Numbered from the stretch's first letter, positions 35,975 through 45,497 are shown. The stretch: 64,000 nucleotides of DNA from Roseibium sp. MMSF_3412 (GCF_030733265.1 NZ_JASHJI010000013.1:62001-126000), one strand, 5' to 3'. Notes: generated by a model not told the origin, from the letters alone. Made by a program: numbers and translations.

Positions 35975-36582
35975 CCCGCTTCCTGCTTTCCGTTTCCCGC
36001 ATGCTTGCCTCGCCTTACGTTCTCACAAAACCGGTGTGAAAAGCGACAGGCATCGGGACGAATTCCCGCTTTCCCGGTTTGTAAGACACAGATTGATTCC
36101 GGCTGCGGTCCATGAGCTGTTTCTCCAAACGAAGAACACCTGGAGGGCGGGGGCCGGGTCAGGGCTTCGGAAACGTTGCCGATGCACGTTTTCGCGGCCC
36201 GTGTATGGGTGGAAAAAGCTCTAGGGTGCGGACTCATAAATGAGACTGAAAAGGCATGAGAGATGGCGAAATCCCGTCAGAAAGGGTGCGTCGAGCCGGT
36301 TTCCTGCCCGGTCAAGCACGCTGACGCCACGGGCGGAAGCCATTTCCATGTCCTTCGGATTTGACCGGCTTGCGCCTCCTCGGCGTTGCGAAAGGCTGGG
36401 AAATGAGCCACATTTCCTGCGCTTCCGCTCCTTGACGAGAAGCAAGTCGCCACAAACCATTTCGGCCTCATTTATGAGTCCGTTCCCTAGGCGGTTGACG
36501 GGTCGTGTGCGTTTCCGTCTTAATGGCCCCTGGCGTGGACCCCGGGTGACACTTGATCACCAACCTGTTTAGGAGGAATGGG
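35975..36582. other. 608-bp intergenic region holding a MITE and the L,D-transpeptidase promoter
   Basis: No convincing gene lies here. Bases 36221-36490 are a MITE-like element (listed separately). The left flank (35975-36220) is the ogt upstream region, and the right flank (36491-36582) carries the L,D-transpeptidase ribosome site AGGAGG at 36571-36576. Short open frames on both strands show no family resemblance. Confidence 0.6.
36221..36490. mobile_element. MITE-like element, copy A (diverged)
   Basis: This 270-bp element begins CTAGGGTGCGGACTCATAAA and ends with its imperfect inverted repeat (26 of the outer 30 positions pair). It is flanked by CTAG at both ends, consistent with a TA or CTAG target duplication. 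It has the same length and plan as the copies at 47167 and 61594 but is clearly diverged in the middle. A 79-codon open frame on the minus strand corresponds in position to one in copy B, but no transposase motif is visible. The element is therefore non-autonomous. Confidence 0.82.
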
Positions 36583-37227
36583 ATGGCAATGGATCGCCGA
36601 ACTTTTCTTGGAGGAGCCGCAGCTGTTGCGGGAACCTTCGCACTGCCGCAGCTGGCGCATGCCAACGCTGCCGCCAATGCTTATTTCAACGGCTATGAGC
36701 AGGACAACGGTTTTCAGTACCGTCGGACAAACCTCAACCGTATCGACCCTGTCTGGCGCCGCCAGATGGTCAAGTATTTCAGCGACGAACCTCCGGGAAC
36801 GGTCGTGGTTGATACCCAGAACCACTTTCTTTACTGGGTCTGGGAAAACAACACGGCGCTGAGATACGGCGTGGGCGTCGGGCGTGAAGGCTTCAAATGG
36901 TATGGCCGCGCACGGATCGACCGCAAGGCGCTGTGGCCGCGCTGGGTGCCGCCACCCGAGATGCTCAAGCGTCAGCCGGATCTGCCGCGCAGAGTGGAAG
37001 GCGGTGCGGCAAACAACCCGCTCGGTCCGAGAGCTCTTTATCTTTACAACAATGGCAGCGACACCGGCTACCGGCTGCACGGGACGCTTGAGCCCTGGAG
37101 CATCGGTCACGATGTGTCGAGTGGTTGCATCCGCATGCTGCCGGAGGACATCATCGATCTCTATCAGCGGTGTCCGAAAGGCACGGGCGTTCTGGTTCTG
37201 GAACATCTTGGCGCAAGTGCCGGCTGA
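36583..37227 (+). CDS. L,D-transpeptidase (YkuD domain) with Tat-type signal
   Basis: The ATG at 36583, six bases after AGGAGG, gives 214 residues starting MAMDRRTFLGG, a twin-arginine-like signal ending near ALPQLAHA. The YkuD catalytic motif is intact: HGT at 166-168 and SSGCIRM with Cys182. The enzyme forms 3-3 peptidoglycan cross-links or attaches proteins to the wall in the periplasm. An OmpA-type lipoprotein gene follows 42 bp later, another peptidoglycan-binding product. Confidence 0.94.
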   Translation: MAMDRRTFLGGAAAVAGTFALPQLAHANAAANAYFNGYEQDNGFQYRRTNLNRIDPVWRRQMVKYFSDEPPGTVVVDTQNHFLYWVWENNTALRYGVGVGREGFKWYGRARIDRKALWPRWVPPPEMLKRQPDLPRRVEGGAANNPLGPRALYLYNNGSDTGYRLHGTLEPWSIGHDVSSGCIRMLPEDIIDLYQRCPKGTGVLVLEHLGASAG

Positions 37228-37236
37228 AGCCGGCAC
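37217..37236. other. Short GC-rich inverted repeat across the L,D-transpeptidase stop codon
   Basis: GTGCCGGCT and AGCCGGCAC form a 9-bp stem with a 2-base gap that includes part of the stop codon. There is no following T-run, so it is at most a weak transcript-end or decoupling structure between this gene and the OmpA lipoprotein gene. Confidence 0.35.
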
Positions 37237-37269
37237 GCCAGCGGAATAGGTTAGTCTTGGGGGGCGTTC

Positions 37270-37803
37270 TTGTTTAATTGGTTTGGCCAGTGGGGCCGGA
37301 GTTTCATGATCATCGTCTTCTGCGGAGCCGGGCTTGCCGCCTGCAACTCCGCGGGAGGTATCTCGTCGCCTAATGTCACGAATGCGCCGGCGGCCGGCTT
37401 TGGCCAGATCTCGAACGGGTCCGAAGAAGAGTTCATCATCAATGTCGGACGCCGTGTCTATTTCGACCGGGGGTCCGCGGTCGTGACCGAAGAAGCCAAG
37501 ATGACGATCAAGAACCAGGCCGACTGGTTGAAACAGAACAAGAAATGGCTCGTGAAGGTGCAGGGGCATGCAGACGACCCGGGCAGCGAAGCGGCCCAGA
37601 AGACGCTGTCCGCTCAAAGAGCCGATGCCGTCATGGCTGAGCTGGTCAGTCTCGGCGTCAGCCCGAAACGCGTTTGGTCCAAAGGGTATGGCGTCGAGCG
37701 TCCGGTGACGGACTGTTCCTCGATCGAGTGCCAGTCTCAAAACAGGCGCGTTGTCGTGAACCTCAGGGAAGAGTTCGACGAATCCGCTCCTCAGGCACGC
37801 TGA
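37270..37803 (+). CDS. OmpA-family (Pal-like) outer-membrane lipoprotein
   Basis: The product has 177 residues. TTG at 37270 is chosen because it gives a usable lipoprotein signal (MFNWFGQWGRSFMIIVFCGAGLAAC) with lipobox LAAC and acylated Cys25; the internal ATG at 37306 would leave too short a signal. The OmpA C-terminal peptidoglycan-binding domain follows (VYFDRGSAVVTEEAKMTI, VKVQGHADDPGS, LSAQRADAVMAELVSLGV, NRRVVVNL). It links outer membrane and peptidoglycan. Two extra cysteines (DCSSIEC) may pair. Confidence 0.9.
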   Translation: MFNWFGQWGRSFMIIVFCGAGLAACNSAGGISSPNVTNAPAAGFGQISNGSEEEFIINVGRRVYFDRGSAVVTEEAKMTIKNQADWLKQNKKWLVKVQGHADDPGSEAAQKTLSAQRADAVMAELVSLGVSPKRVWSKGYGVERPVTDCSSIECQSQNRRVVVNLREEFDESAPQAR

Positions 37804-37905
37804 TACGCCGAGGCTGAAAGACGCGGCGAGGCATCTGAAAACGAGCACAAACAGGATTTCGGTCACCAGTCGCTACTATTGTTCTGTTTACCGCAGCGGC
37901 CGGGA

Positions 37906-37925
37906 GCTTTATCGCTTGATAAAGC
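37906..37925. promoter_or_regulatory. 20-bp LacI-type operator upstream of the second LacI gene
   Basis: GCTTTATC and GATAAAGC form a perfect 8-bp inverted repeat around GCTT, 27 bp before the LacI start at 37953. There is no T-run, so it is not a terminator. An autoregulatory operator is the simplest reading. Confidence 0.6.
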
Positions 37926-37952
37926 CGCTGCTGCGGGAATAGAGACTACTGA

Positions 37953-39044
37953 ATGTCAGAAGACAAAGACTCCACGCCCTCCTCCGGGGATCTACCGCCC
38001 AAGCCAGGCAAGCGATTAACACTCGGTCATATCGCCGATCAGCTCGGCATATCGACCGCAACGGTGTCGCTCGCGTTGCGCGACAGCCCGCTTGTGGCCG
38101 AAGAAACCCGGGAAAAGGTCAAGCAGACTGCCGAAGAGATCGGCTATATCTACAATCGTTCCGCAGCATCCCTGCGCACGTCGCGCAGCCAGATCGTGGG
38201 GGTTGCGGTTCATGACATCCTGAACCCCTATTTTGCCGAAGTATTTTCCGCGCTTGAAGATGTGCTGGAAGAGCAGGGGCAGATGATCTTCATCTGCAAT
38301 CACCGGGACGATGTGAAAAGGCAGCGGGGATTTGTCAACACGCTCCTGCAGCACCGCGCAGACGGCCTGATCCTGTGTCCGTCAGTCGGCACGACGTCGG
38401 AGGAAATCAACCGGCTTGTCGACCAGGGTATCCCGGTCACGCTGGTCGCGCGCGAAGTGCCCGGGGTGTGGGCGCCTTGTGTGCGCGGCGATGATGTTGC
38501 CGGAACCTACCAGATCACCAAGCATCTGCTGGCGCAGGGGCACAGCAAGATCGGCATGGTCGGCGGGCGCAGGGACAGTTCCACCGGCTACCACCGGCAC
38601 GAAGGCTGGATGAAAGCGCTGCAGGAAGCGGGGATCGATCCTGCTGCTCAGGTCGATTTGCCGGAATTGATGACGCAGGCAGACGGACGGGCAGCCGTTC
38701 CGGATATCCTGGAGGCGGCGGAAAGGCCGACGGCGATTGTCGGTTTCAACGATCTGGTCGCGTTCGGCATGATGACGACACTGCGCAGGGCCGGTATCGA
38801 GCCGGGTCCCGACATGGCCATCACCGGCTACGACGATATTGATGGGGCCGACGCAAGAACACCGGCCCTGACGACCGTTGCAAACCAGCCGGAGAAAATC
38901 GGCCGTCTCGCAGCGCTGACGCTGCTGCGGCAGATCGCGGGCGACCGTGTTCCGAACAAACCGATCGTGATCGAGCCGGAGCTTCGGATCCGCGAGAGTT
39001 CACCGCCGCCAGGAGTGCGTCTGGCGCAGCGGCTTGCTGAGTAG
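37953..39044 (+). CDS. LacI-family transcriptional regulator
   Basis: The 363-residue regulator has HTH at about residues 25-45 (LTLGHIADQLGISTATVSLALRDSP), a hinge (IYNRSAASLRTSRSQIVGVAV) and a periplasmic-binding-like effector domain. The recognition helix STATVSLAL differs from the first LacI in this window (VTTVSRAL), so target sequences should differ, which agrees with the distinct palindrome upstream. No sugar gene is adjacent, so it may act on distant targets. Confidence 0.93.
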   Translation: MSEDKDSTPSSGDLPPKPGKRLTLGHIADQLGISTATVSLALRDSPLVAEETREKVKQTAEEIGYIYNRSAASLRTSRSQIVGVAVHDILNPYFAEVFSALEDVLEEQGQMIFICNHRDDVKRQRGFVNTLLQHRADGLILCPSVGTTSEEINRLVDQGIPVTLVAREVPGVWAPCVRGDDVAGTYQITKHLLAQGHSKIGMVGGRRDSSTGYHRHEGWMKALQEAGIDPAAQVDLPELMTQADGRAAVPDILEAAERPTAIVGFNDLVAFGMMTTLRRAGIEPGPDMAITGYDDIDGADARTPALTTVANQPEKIGRLAALTLLRQIAGDRVPNKPIVIEPELRIRESSPPPGVRLAQRLAE

Positions 39045-39066
39045 ATTCCAGGCCCGTGAAAAAGCT

Positions 39067-41247
39067 CTAGACTGCGATTGAATCCGGTGAGGCGTCATAC
39101 ATGACGCACTTGTTGCGTCCGGTCGATTTTGCCTTGTAAAGCGCCGTGTCTGCCTTTTGCATAAGCGATGAGAACTCGACATCTTCACGGCTCGAGACCG
39201 CGAGCCCCATGCTGCAGGTGACGACCTGGGACAGTCGCGGATCCTGGCAGTTGCGAACGATCTTCTTGCGAAGTCTTTCACAGACCGTGAACGCGTCCTC
39301 CAGGCCGGTTCCGCTCAGGATCAGGCAGAATTCTTCGCCTCCGACCCGCCCGAATATGTCAACGGATCGCAATTCCCTGCTGATCGTGCTTGTAAACAGC
39401 TTCAGGACATCGTCCCCGGCAGCATGTCCATGCTGATCGTTGATGCTCTTGAAATGGTCGATGTCCATCATGACAGCGGTAAAGGCCTGCTTCGACCTCC
39501 GGAAACGCTGAATTTCCGTGTTGGCTTTCTCAAGAAAGGCGCGCCGGTTGAGGATCTGGGTCAGATCGTCGATGCTCGCGATGCGCTCCATGCGGATCTT
39601 GGCGTCCATGAGTGCCTGGTGATCGCGCTGACGCGCGATTTCATGGCCGATCCAGTCGGCAAATTGTCGGATGATCTGAACATCCGCGGACGTGAAAGGC
39701 CGCTTGCGTATGTCCCGGCCCGTGAAATTGATCGTCCCGTGCACGATCCCGTCCACCAATAGGGGCACCCCGATGTAAGTCTCGATATCGAACAGCTTGT
39801 AACAGGGATGGCCGGCGAATTCCGATTGCCCCGCATGACCCGTCGCGACGGGTTCGTCGGCCTGCAGCGTCAGGGTGCAAAAGGTGTCCTTGAGTTCGAA
39901 CGACTGGCCGGGCTGGACCGTGTCGCCCGGGCTTTGGGCGTGTGTGATCGTATAGTTTTCGCCGATCACATGACTGATGATGCCGACGGGCAGATCGAAA
40001 TGGTCGCATCCCAGACGCAGGATTTCGGCGATCTTGTCCTCATGCCCCAGTTCCCTTGTCGACGTGATCGCGTAGAGCTCCGCCAGCGTCCGTTCCGTCT
40101 TCTTGCGGTCGGTGATGTCTGAAATCACGACGACAAGCCCATCGACCTCTCCAGCGTCATTGAAGCGCGGATTGCAGTCCATCAGGCATTCGCGGGTCAC
40201 GCCGTCGGGAAAGTGCATTCCGATTTCGGCAGAGGCCTTTTCGCCGCCCATCGCCACCATGAACAAAGATCGGACGGTGTCGCGTTCTTTCCAGGGCAGC
40301 CGTTCCCTGAGGCGGGTCCCCAACAGGTCTTCGGGCGTTCCGTTGAACCAGGCGTACCCGGTCTTGTTCAAAAACAGGCATTTGCCTTCAAGGTCGACTT
40401 CACCGACACAGGCAGACATGCTGTCCGCCATGAGATGCAGATTGCGGTAGGCCTTCTCTGCCAGAGCCTTGGCGTCTTTCAGCTCCGTGATGTCCGCCCG
40501 GATACCGACAATCCCGCCAGTGCTCGTCCGGGTTTCCGAAATCCTCAACCAGCGGCCTGTCTCCAGCTGCTGTTCGATCACTGCGCCGTCGGCTGCCTGG
40601 TGCTGTTTCAGCCTCCGTGCCAGCCAGGCTTCATCGTCCAGACCGCCTGTGTTGTACTGGTTCCTGCTCAGTCCGTAGCGAAGGATGTCCTCGAACCGGT
40701 TTCCGGGGAACATCGCCGGAGCCGATTCGGCGTATATCTCGCGGTAGGTATCGTTGCAGATGATCAGCCGGTCTTCGGCATCATAAATGGCAAAGCCTTC
40801 GAGGATAGCGTCCAGCGCGTCTTCGAGCGTAAGCGCCAGATCGCTCAGCTGGGATTCGAGCTGTTTGCGATCGCTGACATCCCGGGAGATGAACAGGAGA
40901 CCTGACAGGGTCTGCGATGTGTCGAACAGCGGTGCGCTGACCACTTCGAGCTGCTTGCGGGTTCCGTCGCCCAGCACAGCCTCGATGGCATACATTCTGC
41001 GGTTCTTCTGGTCCGAGGGTCTCTGATAAAGCTCCGCCATGCGGTCGAATTGCGCCGGGTCGGCAAAAAACGGCTTCGTCGTGTTGCCGATCAGGTCTTC
41101 GCGGCTGACACGAAGGAGCTTTTCCATCGCGGCGTTTGCGAAGACGATGATCCTGTCCGGGTTCGTGACCAGAACGGCCTCGTTCAATCCGCCGAACGAC
41201 TGCTGCAGATCGAGTGTGACTGACTCCAACCGACGTCCTCCCGTCAT
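39067..41247 (-). CDS. Diguanylate cyclase with three PAS domains and a GAF domain
   Basis: This 726-residue signalling enzyme makes cyclic di-GMP. Order: PAS (about 15-130), a second PAS-like domain (140-255), PAS (270-385), GAF (395-545, with CTLTLQADEPVATGHAGQSEFAGHPCYKLFDIETYIGVPLLVDG) and GGDEF (560-720). The active site is GGEEF near 635, and RSVD five residues upstream matches the RxxD inhibitory site, so product inhibition is expected. No transmembrane helix was seen, hence a soluble multi-input sensor. Confidence 0.94.
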   Translation of the reverse strand: MTGGRRLESVTLDLQQSFGGLNEAVLVTNPDRIIVFANAAMEKLLRVSREDLIGNTTKPFFADPAQFDRMAELYQRPSDQKNRRMYAIEAVLGDGTRKQLEVVSAPLFDTSQTLSGLLFISRDVSDRKQLESQLSDLALTLEDALDAILEGFAIYDAEDRLIICNDTYREIYAESAPAMFPGNRFEDILRYGLSRNQYNTGGLDDEAWLARRLKQHQAADGAVIEQQLETGRWLRISETRTSTGGIVGIRADITELKDAKALAEKAYRNLHLMADSMSACVGEVDLEGKCLFLNKTGYAWFNGTPEDLLGTRLRERLPWKERDTVRSLFMVAMGGEKASAEIGMHFPDGVTRECLMDCNPRFNDAGEVDGLVVVISDITDRKKTERTLAELYAITSTRELGHEDKIAEILRLGCDHFDLPVGIISHVIGENYTITHAQSPGDTVQPGQSFELKDTFCTLTLQADEPVATGHAGQSEFAGHPCYKLFDIETYIGVPLLVDGIVHGTINFTGRDIRKRPFTSADVQIIRQFADWIGHEIARQRDHQALMDAKIRMERIASIDDLTQILNRRAFLEKANTEIQRFRRSKQAFTAVMMDIDHFKSINDQHGHAAGDDVLKLFTSTISRELRSVDIFGRVGGEEFCLILSGTGLEDAFTVCERLRKKIVRNCQDPRLSQVVTCSMGLAVSSREDVEFSSLMQKADTALYKAKSTGRNKCVMYDASPDSIAV

Positions 41248-41397
41248 CCCGGCACCCTTGATGCCTCTACGTAAATTCTGACAGGGAAAGCCTTAATAAA
41301 ATTGGTACATTCATTTGTTATTTCAGCGAGCTTGGGGTGTTTTTAATAGTAAAATACCGCCATTTTTTCCTAAATTGCAGTAATCGCTTGTATTTTG

Positions 41398-42567
41398 CTA
41401 TTGATCCAGAAACGCGCCGATCCGATCAAGTGCGGAGATAATGTTTTCTGTGGAGTTCGCATAAGAAAGACGGATGTATCCTTCTCCGAGAATCCCGAAA
41501 TCAGGTCCACCGATCGTTGCAACGCCGGTCTCTTCCAACAGGGCCGAGGCAAGTTCCTTTGCCTTCCAGCCGGTGTCCTTGATATTGGGAAATGCATAAA
41601 ACGCACCGAGCGGCGTGCGGCAGGAAATGCCGGAGAGCGCGTTGAGGCCGTCGACAATCACGCGCCGCCTGGCGTCAAATTCGGCAACCATGTCCCGTAC
41701 GGCGGTCTGAGGACCCGTCAATGCGGCGAGGCCTGCGAACTGGGCCGGCGCGTTGACACAGGACCAGGCGTTGACCGCGAGTTTGCGGGCCTTGTCCGCC
41801 AGGCTGTCCGGCCAGACGGCAAAACCCATGCGCCAGCCCGTCATGGCGTAGGTCTTGGACCAGCCATCGAGCAGGATCAGCCGGTCGCGGATGGACTCAA
41901 AACCGAGCAGCGAAACGTGCTCCATGCCGTCATAGGTCATCTGCGAATAGATCTCGTCCGACATCACCGCGACATCCGGATGGTTTTCAAGTCCCTTGAC
42001 CAGAGCTTCGATTTCCGATCTCGGCGTCACGCCCCCGGTCGGGTTCGCCGGCGAGTTCAGGATCAAGAGGCGGGTCTTGTCGGTAATCAGTGACAGTGTT
42101 TCTTCTGCGGAAAAGGCGAAGTCGTTTTCCTCGCGGATCGGAACAGGGACCGGTCGCGCCCCGGTGAACTCGATCATCGAGCGGTAGATCGGAAAACCGG
42201 GGTCCGGATAGAGGATTTCCGCTCCAGGTTCTCCGAACATCAGGATCGCCATGAACATCGTGACCTTGCCGCCCGGCACGATAAGAACATTGCCGGGATC
42301 GGTTTCGACACCGTGCCGTTTCAGCAGGTCGGCCGATACGGCTTCCCTGAGCGGCGCAATTCCGGTGGCCGGTGTGTATCCGTGATGCCCGTCCTGCAAT
42401 GCCCTGATCGCCGCCTCCACGATGTGTTCCGGTGTCCGGAAGTCGGGCTGGCCGATGCCGAGATTGATGATGTCGCGGCCCTGACCGGCAAGTTCGGTCG
42501 CACGAGCCAGAACGGCGAACGCATTTTCCTCGCCAATGCGGTCAAATCCGCTGATCGTTTTCAACAT
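41398..42567 (-). CDS. PLP-dependent class I/II aminotransferase
   Basis: This 389-residue fold-type I aminotransferase has NLGIGQPDFRTPEHIVEAA, the NSPANPTGG loop, SDEIYSQMTYD and the cofactor lysine in GWSKTYAMTGWRMGF. It moves an amino group between an amino acid and a 2-oxo acid; aspartate/aromatic-type specificity is likely but not provable. It is divergent from the cobW gene with 237 bp between. Confidence 0.93.
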   Translation of the reverse strand: MLKTISGFDRIGEENAFAVLARATELAGQGRDIINLGIGQPDFRTPEHIVEAAIRALQDGHHGYTPATGIAPLREAVSADLLKRHGVETDPGNVLIVPGGKVTMFMAILMFGEPGAEILYPDPGFPIYRSMIEFTGARPVPVPIREENDFAFSAEETLSLITDKTRLLILNSPANPTGGVTPRSEIEALVKGLENHPDVAVMSDEIYSQMTYDGMEHVSLLGFESIRDRLILLDGWSKTYAMTGWRMGFAVWPDSLADKARKLAVNAWSCVNAPAQFAGLAALTGPQTAVRDMVAEFDARRRVIVDGLNALSGISCRTPLGAFYAFPNIKDTGWKAKELASALLEETGVATIGGPDFGILGEGYIRLSYANSTENIISALDRIGAFLDQ

Positions 42568-42804
42568 CCGCTGCTTGCCTTCCTTCGTCTTTCGAGGTCA
42601 TTGATTTCGAATCTATCGTCCGGCCCTGTCCGTGAAAAGACCGGAAGGCGGCGCAGGCGTTCGCCGTTATCCGGTCTCAGGCCGGTCAGCACAGGAATTT
42701 TTCACCGGTCTCTCCAAATTGAAGCGCGATGTGCTTATATTCGCGGCCAACGAACCTGTTTCCCGACAGGCTGAGCAAAATCAACAAGGCCAGGAACCCT
42801 CGCA

Positions 42805-43869
42805 ATGACCGCGACCCAGGACGCCCAGGCACAGATTCCGGTCACGGTTCTGACCGGATATCTCGGTGCCGGAAAAACCACGCTTCTCAACCGGATCCTC
42901 TCTGAAAACCACGGGCAGCGCTACGCCGTGATCGTCAACGAGTTCGGCGAGGTCGGGATCGATAACGATCTGCTCGTGGAATCCGACGAAGAAATTTTCG
43001 AGATGAACAATGGCTGCATCTGCTGCACCGTGCGCGGCGACCTGATCCGGACCGTTCAGAACCTGATGAAACGGAAGGGCGCTTTCGACGCCATCATCGT
43101 GGAGACGACGGGCGTTGCCGATCCGGCACCGGTCGCCCAGACCTTCTTCATGGATGATGATGTGCGAGCCTCCGCGAGGCTGGATGCGGTTGTTGCGGTG
43201 GTCGATGCGCGCCACGTCCTGCAGCGCCTGGAAGACACCGAGGAAGCCGAAGACCAGGTCGCCTTTGCCGACGTGATCCTGATCAACAAGACCGATCTGG
43301 TCACGCCGGAAGAACTGGCCACGGTCGAGGCTCGCATCCGCTCGATCAATCCTTATGCGGTGCTGCACCGGAGCGAGCGCTGCGGGATCGAGATTGCCAA
43401 GGTTCTCGACCGGGGTGCGTTTGACCTCGACCGGATCCTGTCCCTGGATCCGCATTTTCTGGAGCATGGCCATGCGGCCCATGAATGCGGGCCGGACTGC
43501 GACCACGACCATGACCATGATCACCACCACGATCACGGCCATGATCATCATCATCACCACCACGACGACGCGCCGCATTCGGTCAAGAGCATTTCTCTCA
43601 GGGCGGGTGATCTCAATCCCGACATGTTCTTTCCCTGGATCAGCCAGGTGACCCAGGTGCAGGGACCGAACATCCTTCGGCTCAAGGGCATCCTGTCCTT
43701 CAAGGACGACCCGCAGCGCTACGTCATTCAGGGCGTCCACATGATCGTCGAAGGCGATCATCAGCGTGACTGGAAAGAGGGCGAGCCGCGCGAAAGCCGC
43801 CTTGTCTTCATCGGACGGGATCTCAACTGGGATGTCCTGAAGCAGAGTTTCCAGGCCTGCGCGGCTTAA
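42805..43869 (+). CDS. COG0523 (CobW/YjiA/ZNG) GTPase, putative metallochaperone
   Basis: The 354-residue GTPase has P-loop GYLGAGKTT (about 18-26), the metal-binding CxCC in NNGCICCTVR (about residues 69-78), ETTGVADPAPV, the specificity motif NKTD, and a His/Asp-rich stretch at about 231-256 that can bind zinc or another metal. It has a C-terminal CobW domain. It leads a run with a WD40 gene (13 bp gap) and a DUF2937 gene. The His-rich loop favours a zinc, cobalt or nickel role. Confidence 0.94.
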   Translation: MTATQDAQAQIPVTVLTGYLGAGKTTLLNRILSENHGQRYAVIVNEFGEVGIDNDLLVESDEEIFEMNNGCICCTVRGDLIRTVQNLMKRKGAFDAIIVETTGVADPAPVAQTFFMDDDVRASARLDAVVAVVDARHVLQRLEDTEEAEDQVAFADVILINKTDLVTPEELATVEARIRSINPYAVLHRSERCGIEIAKVLDRGAFDLDRILSLDPHFLEHGHAAHECGPDCDHDHDHDHHHDHGHDHHHHHHDDAPHSVKSISLRAGDLNPDMFFPWISQVTQVQGPNILRLKGILSFKDDPQRYVIQGVHMIVEGDHQRDWKEGEPRESRLVFIGRDLNWDVLKQSFQACAA

Positions 43870-43882
43870 CAAGGAAAAAAGC

Positions 43883-44860
43883 GTGCCGACAATTGCACCT
43901 GTGGACGTGGACGGCTTCGTCGTCCGCGCCGGTTTCTTGAAGACCACCGTGTTCTTCGCGTCAGGAGAGGGCGACATCACCCTTTCCGGCGAGGGCGAGA
44001 AAAAGCTACGGCCGCACAAGGCCGGATTGCTGGCCGCCGAACCTCTCAAGGACGGCACCGGCCTGATCACGTCCGGGGACGACGGCTGCCTCTATCGCTG
44101 TGGCTCGGATGCCTCCGTCGAACTGGTGGCGGAACGGCCGCGAAAATGGATCGATCTGATCGCGACCGGTCCGTCCGGTGCTGTGGCCTTTGCGTGCGGG
44201 CGCGTTGCCTGGGCCCGCCTCGGCGATGGCCGGGAGAAGGAATTCACGCACGAACGCGCCGTCGGCGGTCTGGCATTCGCGCCGAAAGGTGCGCGCCTGG
44301 CGGTTTCCCGGTATGACGGGGCAACGCTCTGGTGGGCCGGAACCGACGGGCCGCCGACCGAGTTTTCCTGGAAAGGTGCGCATCTCGGGGTCAGCTTTTC
44401 GCCCGATGGAAAGTTCCTCGTAACGGCCATGCAGGAGAATGCGTTGCACGGCTGGCGGCTGTCCGATGCCCAGGACATGCGCATGTCCGGATATCCGGCC
44501 AAGGTCAAATCGTTCAGCTGGTCCTACAAGGGCAAATTCCTCGCAACGTCGGGTGCCAATGCGGCGATCCTGTGGCCGTTTCAGGGGAAGACCGGGCCGA
44601 TGGGCCAGTCACCGCTTCAACTGGGCGCACGAACCGATCTGCTCGTATCCGCGGTGGCCTGTCATCCGAAAGAGGATGTCGTTGCCATCGGGTATCAGGA
44701 CGGGTCGGTCTCGATGTGCCGGTTTGGAGACAAGGCTGAGGTGCATTTGCGCCGGCCCGGAAATAGCCCGGTTTCTACGATGGACTGGGACGCGGACGGC
44801 GTGCGGCTGGCCTTCGGAACCGAAGGCGGCGAAGCGGGGATCATAAGCTTGCAGGACTGA
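43883..44860 (+). CDS. WD40-repeat beta-propeller protein
   Basis: The product has 325 residues, with GTG start preceded by AAGGA. Several WD40-type blades can be traced: VGGLAFAPKGARLAVSRYDGATLWW, HLGVSFSPDGKFLVTAMQENALHGWRLSD, VKSFSWSYKGKFLATSGANAAILW, VSAVACHPKEDVVAIGYQDGSVSMC and VSTMDWDADGVRLAFGTEGGEAGII. No signal peptide, so cytoplasmic. Tight linkage to the COG0523 GTPase gene suggests a shared role, perhaps as a scaffold for metal delivery. Confidence 0.9.
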   Translation: MPTIAPVDVDGFVVRAGFLKTTVFFASGEGDITLSGEGEKKLRPHKAGLLAAEPLKDGTGLITSGDDGCLYRCGSDASVELVAERPRKWIDLIATGPSGAVAFACGRVAWARLGDGREKEFTHERAVGGLAFAPKGARLAVSRYDGATLWWAGTDGPPTEFSWKGAHLGVSFSPDGKFLVTAMQENALHGWRLSDAQDMRMSGYPAKVKSFSWSYKGKFLATSGANAAILWPFQGKTGPMGQSPLQLGARTDLLVSAVACHPKEDVVAIGYQDGSVSMCRFGDKAEVHLRRPGNSPVSTMDWDADGVRLAFGTEGGEAGIISLQD

Positions 44861-44893
44861 CCGTCGTCCGGCAAACCGGGCCCGGAGACCATC

Positions 44894-45394
44894 ATGTTCA
44901 GGATCCTGATCGTATTCGTGATGCTGGTGAGCGGGACGGCAACGTCGCAGCTTCCCGAGTTTTCGCAGCAATACAGGCAGCGCCTTGGAGGCGCGATCGA
45001 TGCGCTTGAAGAGATCCTTGCCGATTTCAACCGCGATGCATCGGCATTCGGATTGTCCGTTGCCGAAGCGATAGAGCGTCAAAGGTCGTCCGAAGATCCC
45101 TTTGTCAGGGCGCGGGGCGACAGTATGGCGGTAGCGGATACACGGCTTGAGCGCCTCAAGATGCAGCGAGACGCGCTTGAAAACGCCGGACAGATCGAGC
45201 GCCTGCTTGTGTTCGCGCAAGGGTTTGATCCCCAGCTCGCACGGGCAACGGCGGAAGACTACGAGCCCGCCATCCCGATCACGGTCGCCGGGTTCTTCAG
45301 CGCGGGCCTCGGTGCTCTTGCAGGCTTCGTGTTCGTGACGCTGTTTGCGGGTGTGATGCGGCTCGGTCGCCGAAAAACCGCCTCGCGCCCCTAA
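44894..45394 (+). CDS. DUF2937 family membrane protein
   Basis: The product has 166 residues with an N-terminal hydrophobic segment (MFRILIVFVMLVSGTATS), a helical middle with the family motif LPEFSQQYRQRLGGAIDALEEI, and a C-terminal transmembrane helix (ITVAGFFSAGLGALAGFVFVTLFAGVM). Function is unknown. It lies 33 bp after the WD40 gene and may share its transcript. Confidence 0.87.
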   Translation: MFRILIVFVMLVSGTATSQLPEFSQQYRQRLGGAIDALEEILADFNRDASAFGLSVAEAIERQRSSEDPFVRARGDSMAVADTRLERLKMQRDALENAGQIERLLVFAQGFDPQLARATAEDYEPAIPITVAGFFSAGLGALAGFVFVTLFAGVMRLGRRKTASRP

Positions 45395-45497
45395 CCCGAG
45401 CCGTTCTGCATTTCGCTCCCGCATTGCCTCCTTTGACCGCCGCCGGACAAACGGGTAAGCACGTCTCAATGCGTTGCCCAAGCTGGAAGGATGCCGA

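Noticed and set aside
37906-37925. Inverted repeat as a rho-independent terminator for the OmpA lipoprotein gene
   Set aside because: It lies 100 bp after that stop, lacks a T-run and sits right before the LacI start, so an operator is the better reading.
43495-43570. Repetitive CAC/GAT tract that could look like a tandem repeat
   Set aside because: It encodes the His/Asp-rich metal loop of the COG0523 GTPase in frame; a similar tract at 50218-50266 encodes the His cluster of the NicO fusion.
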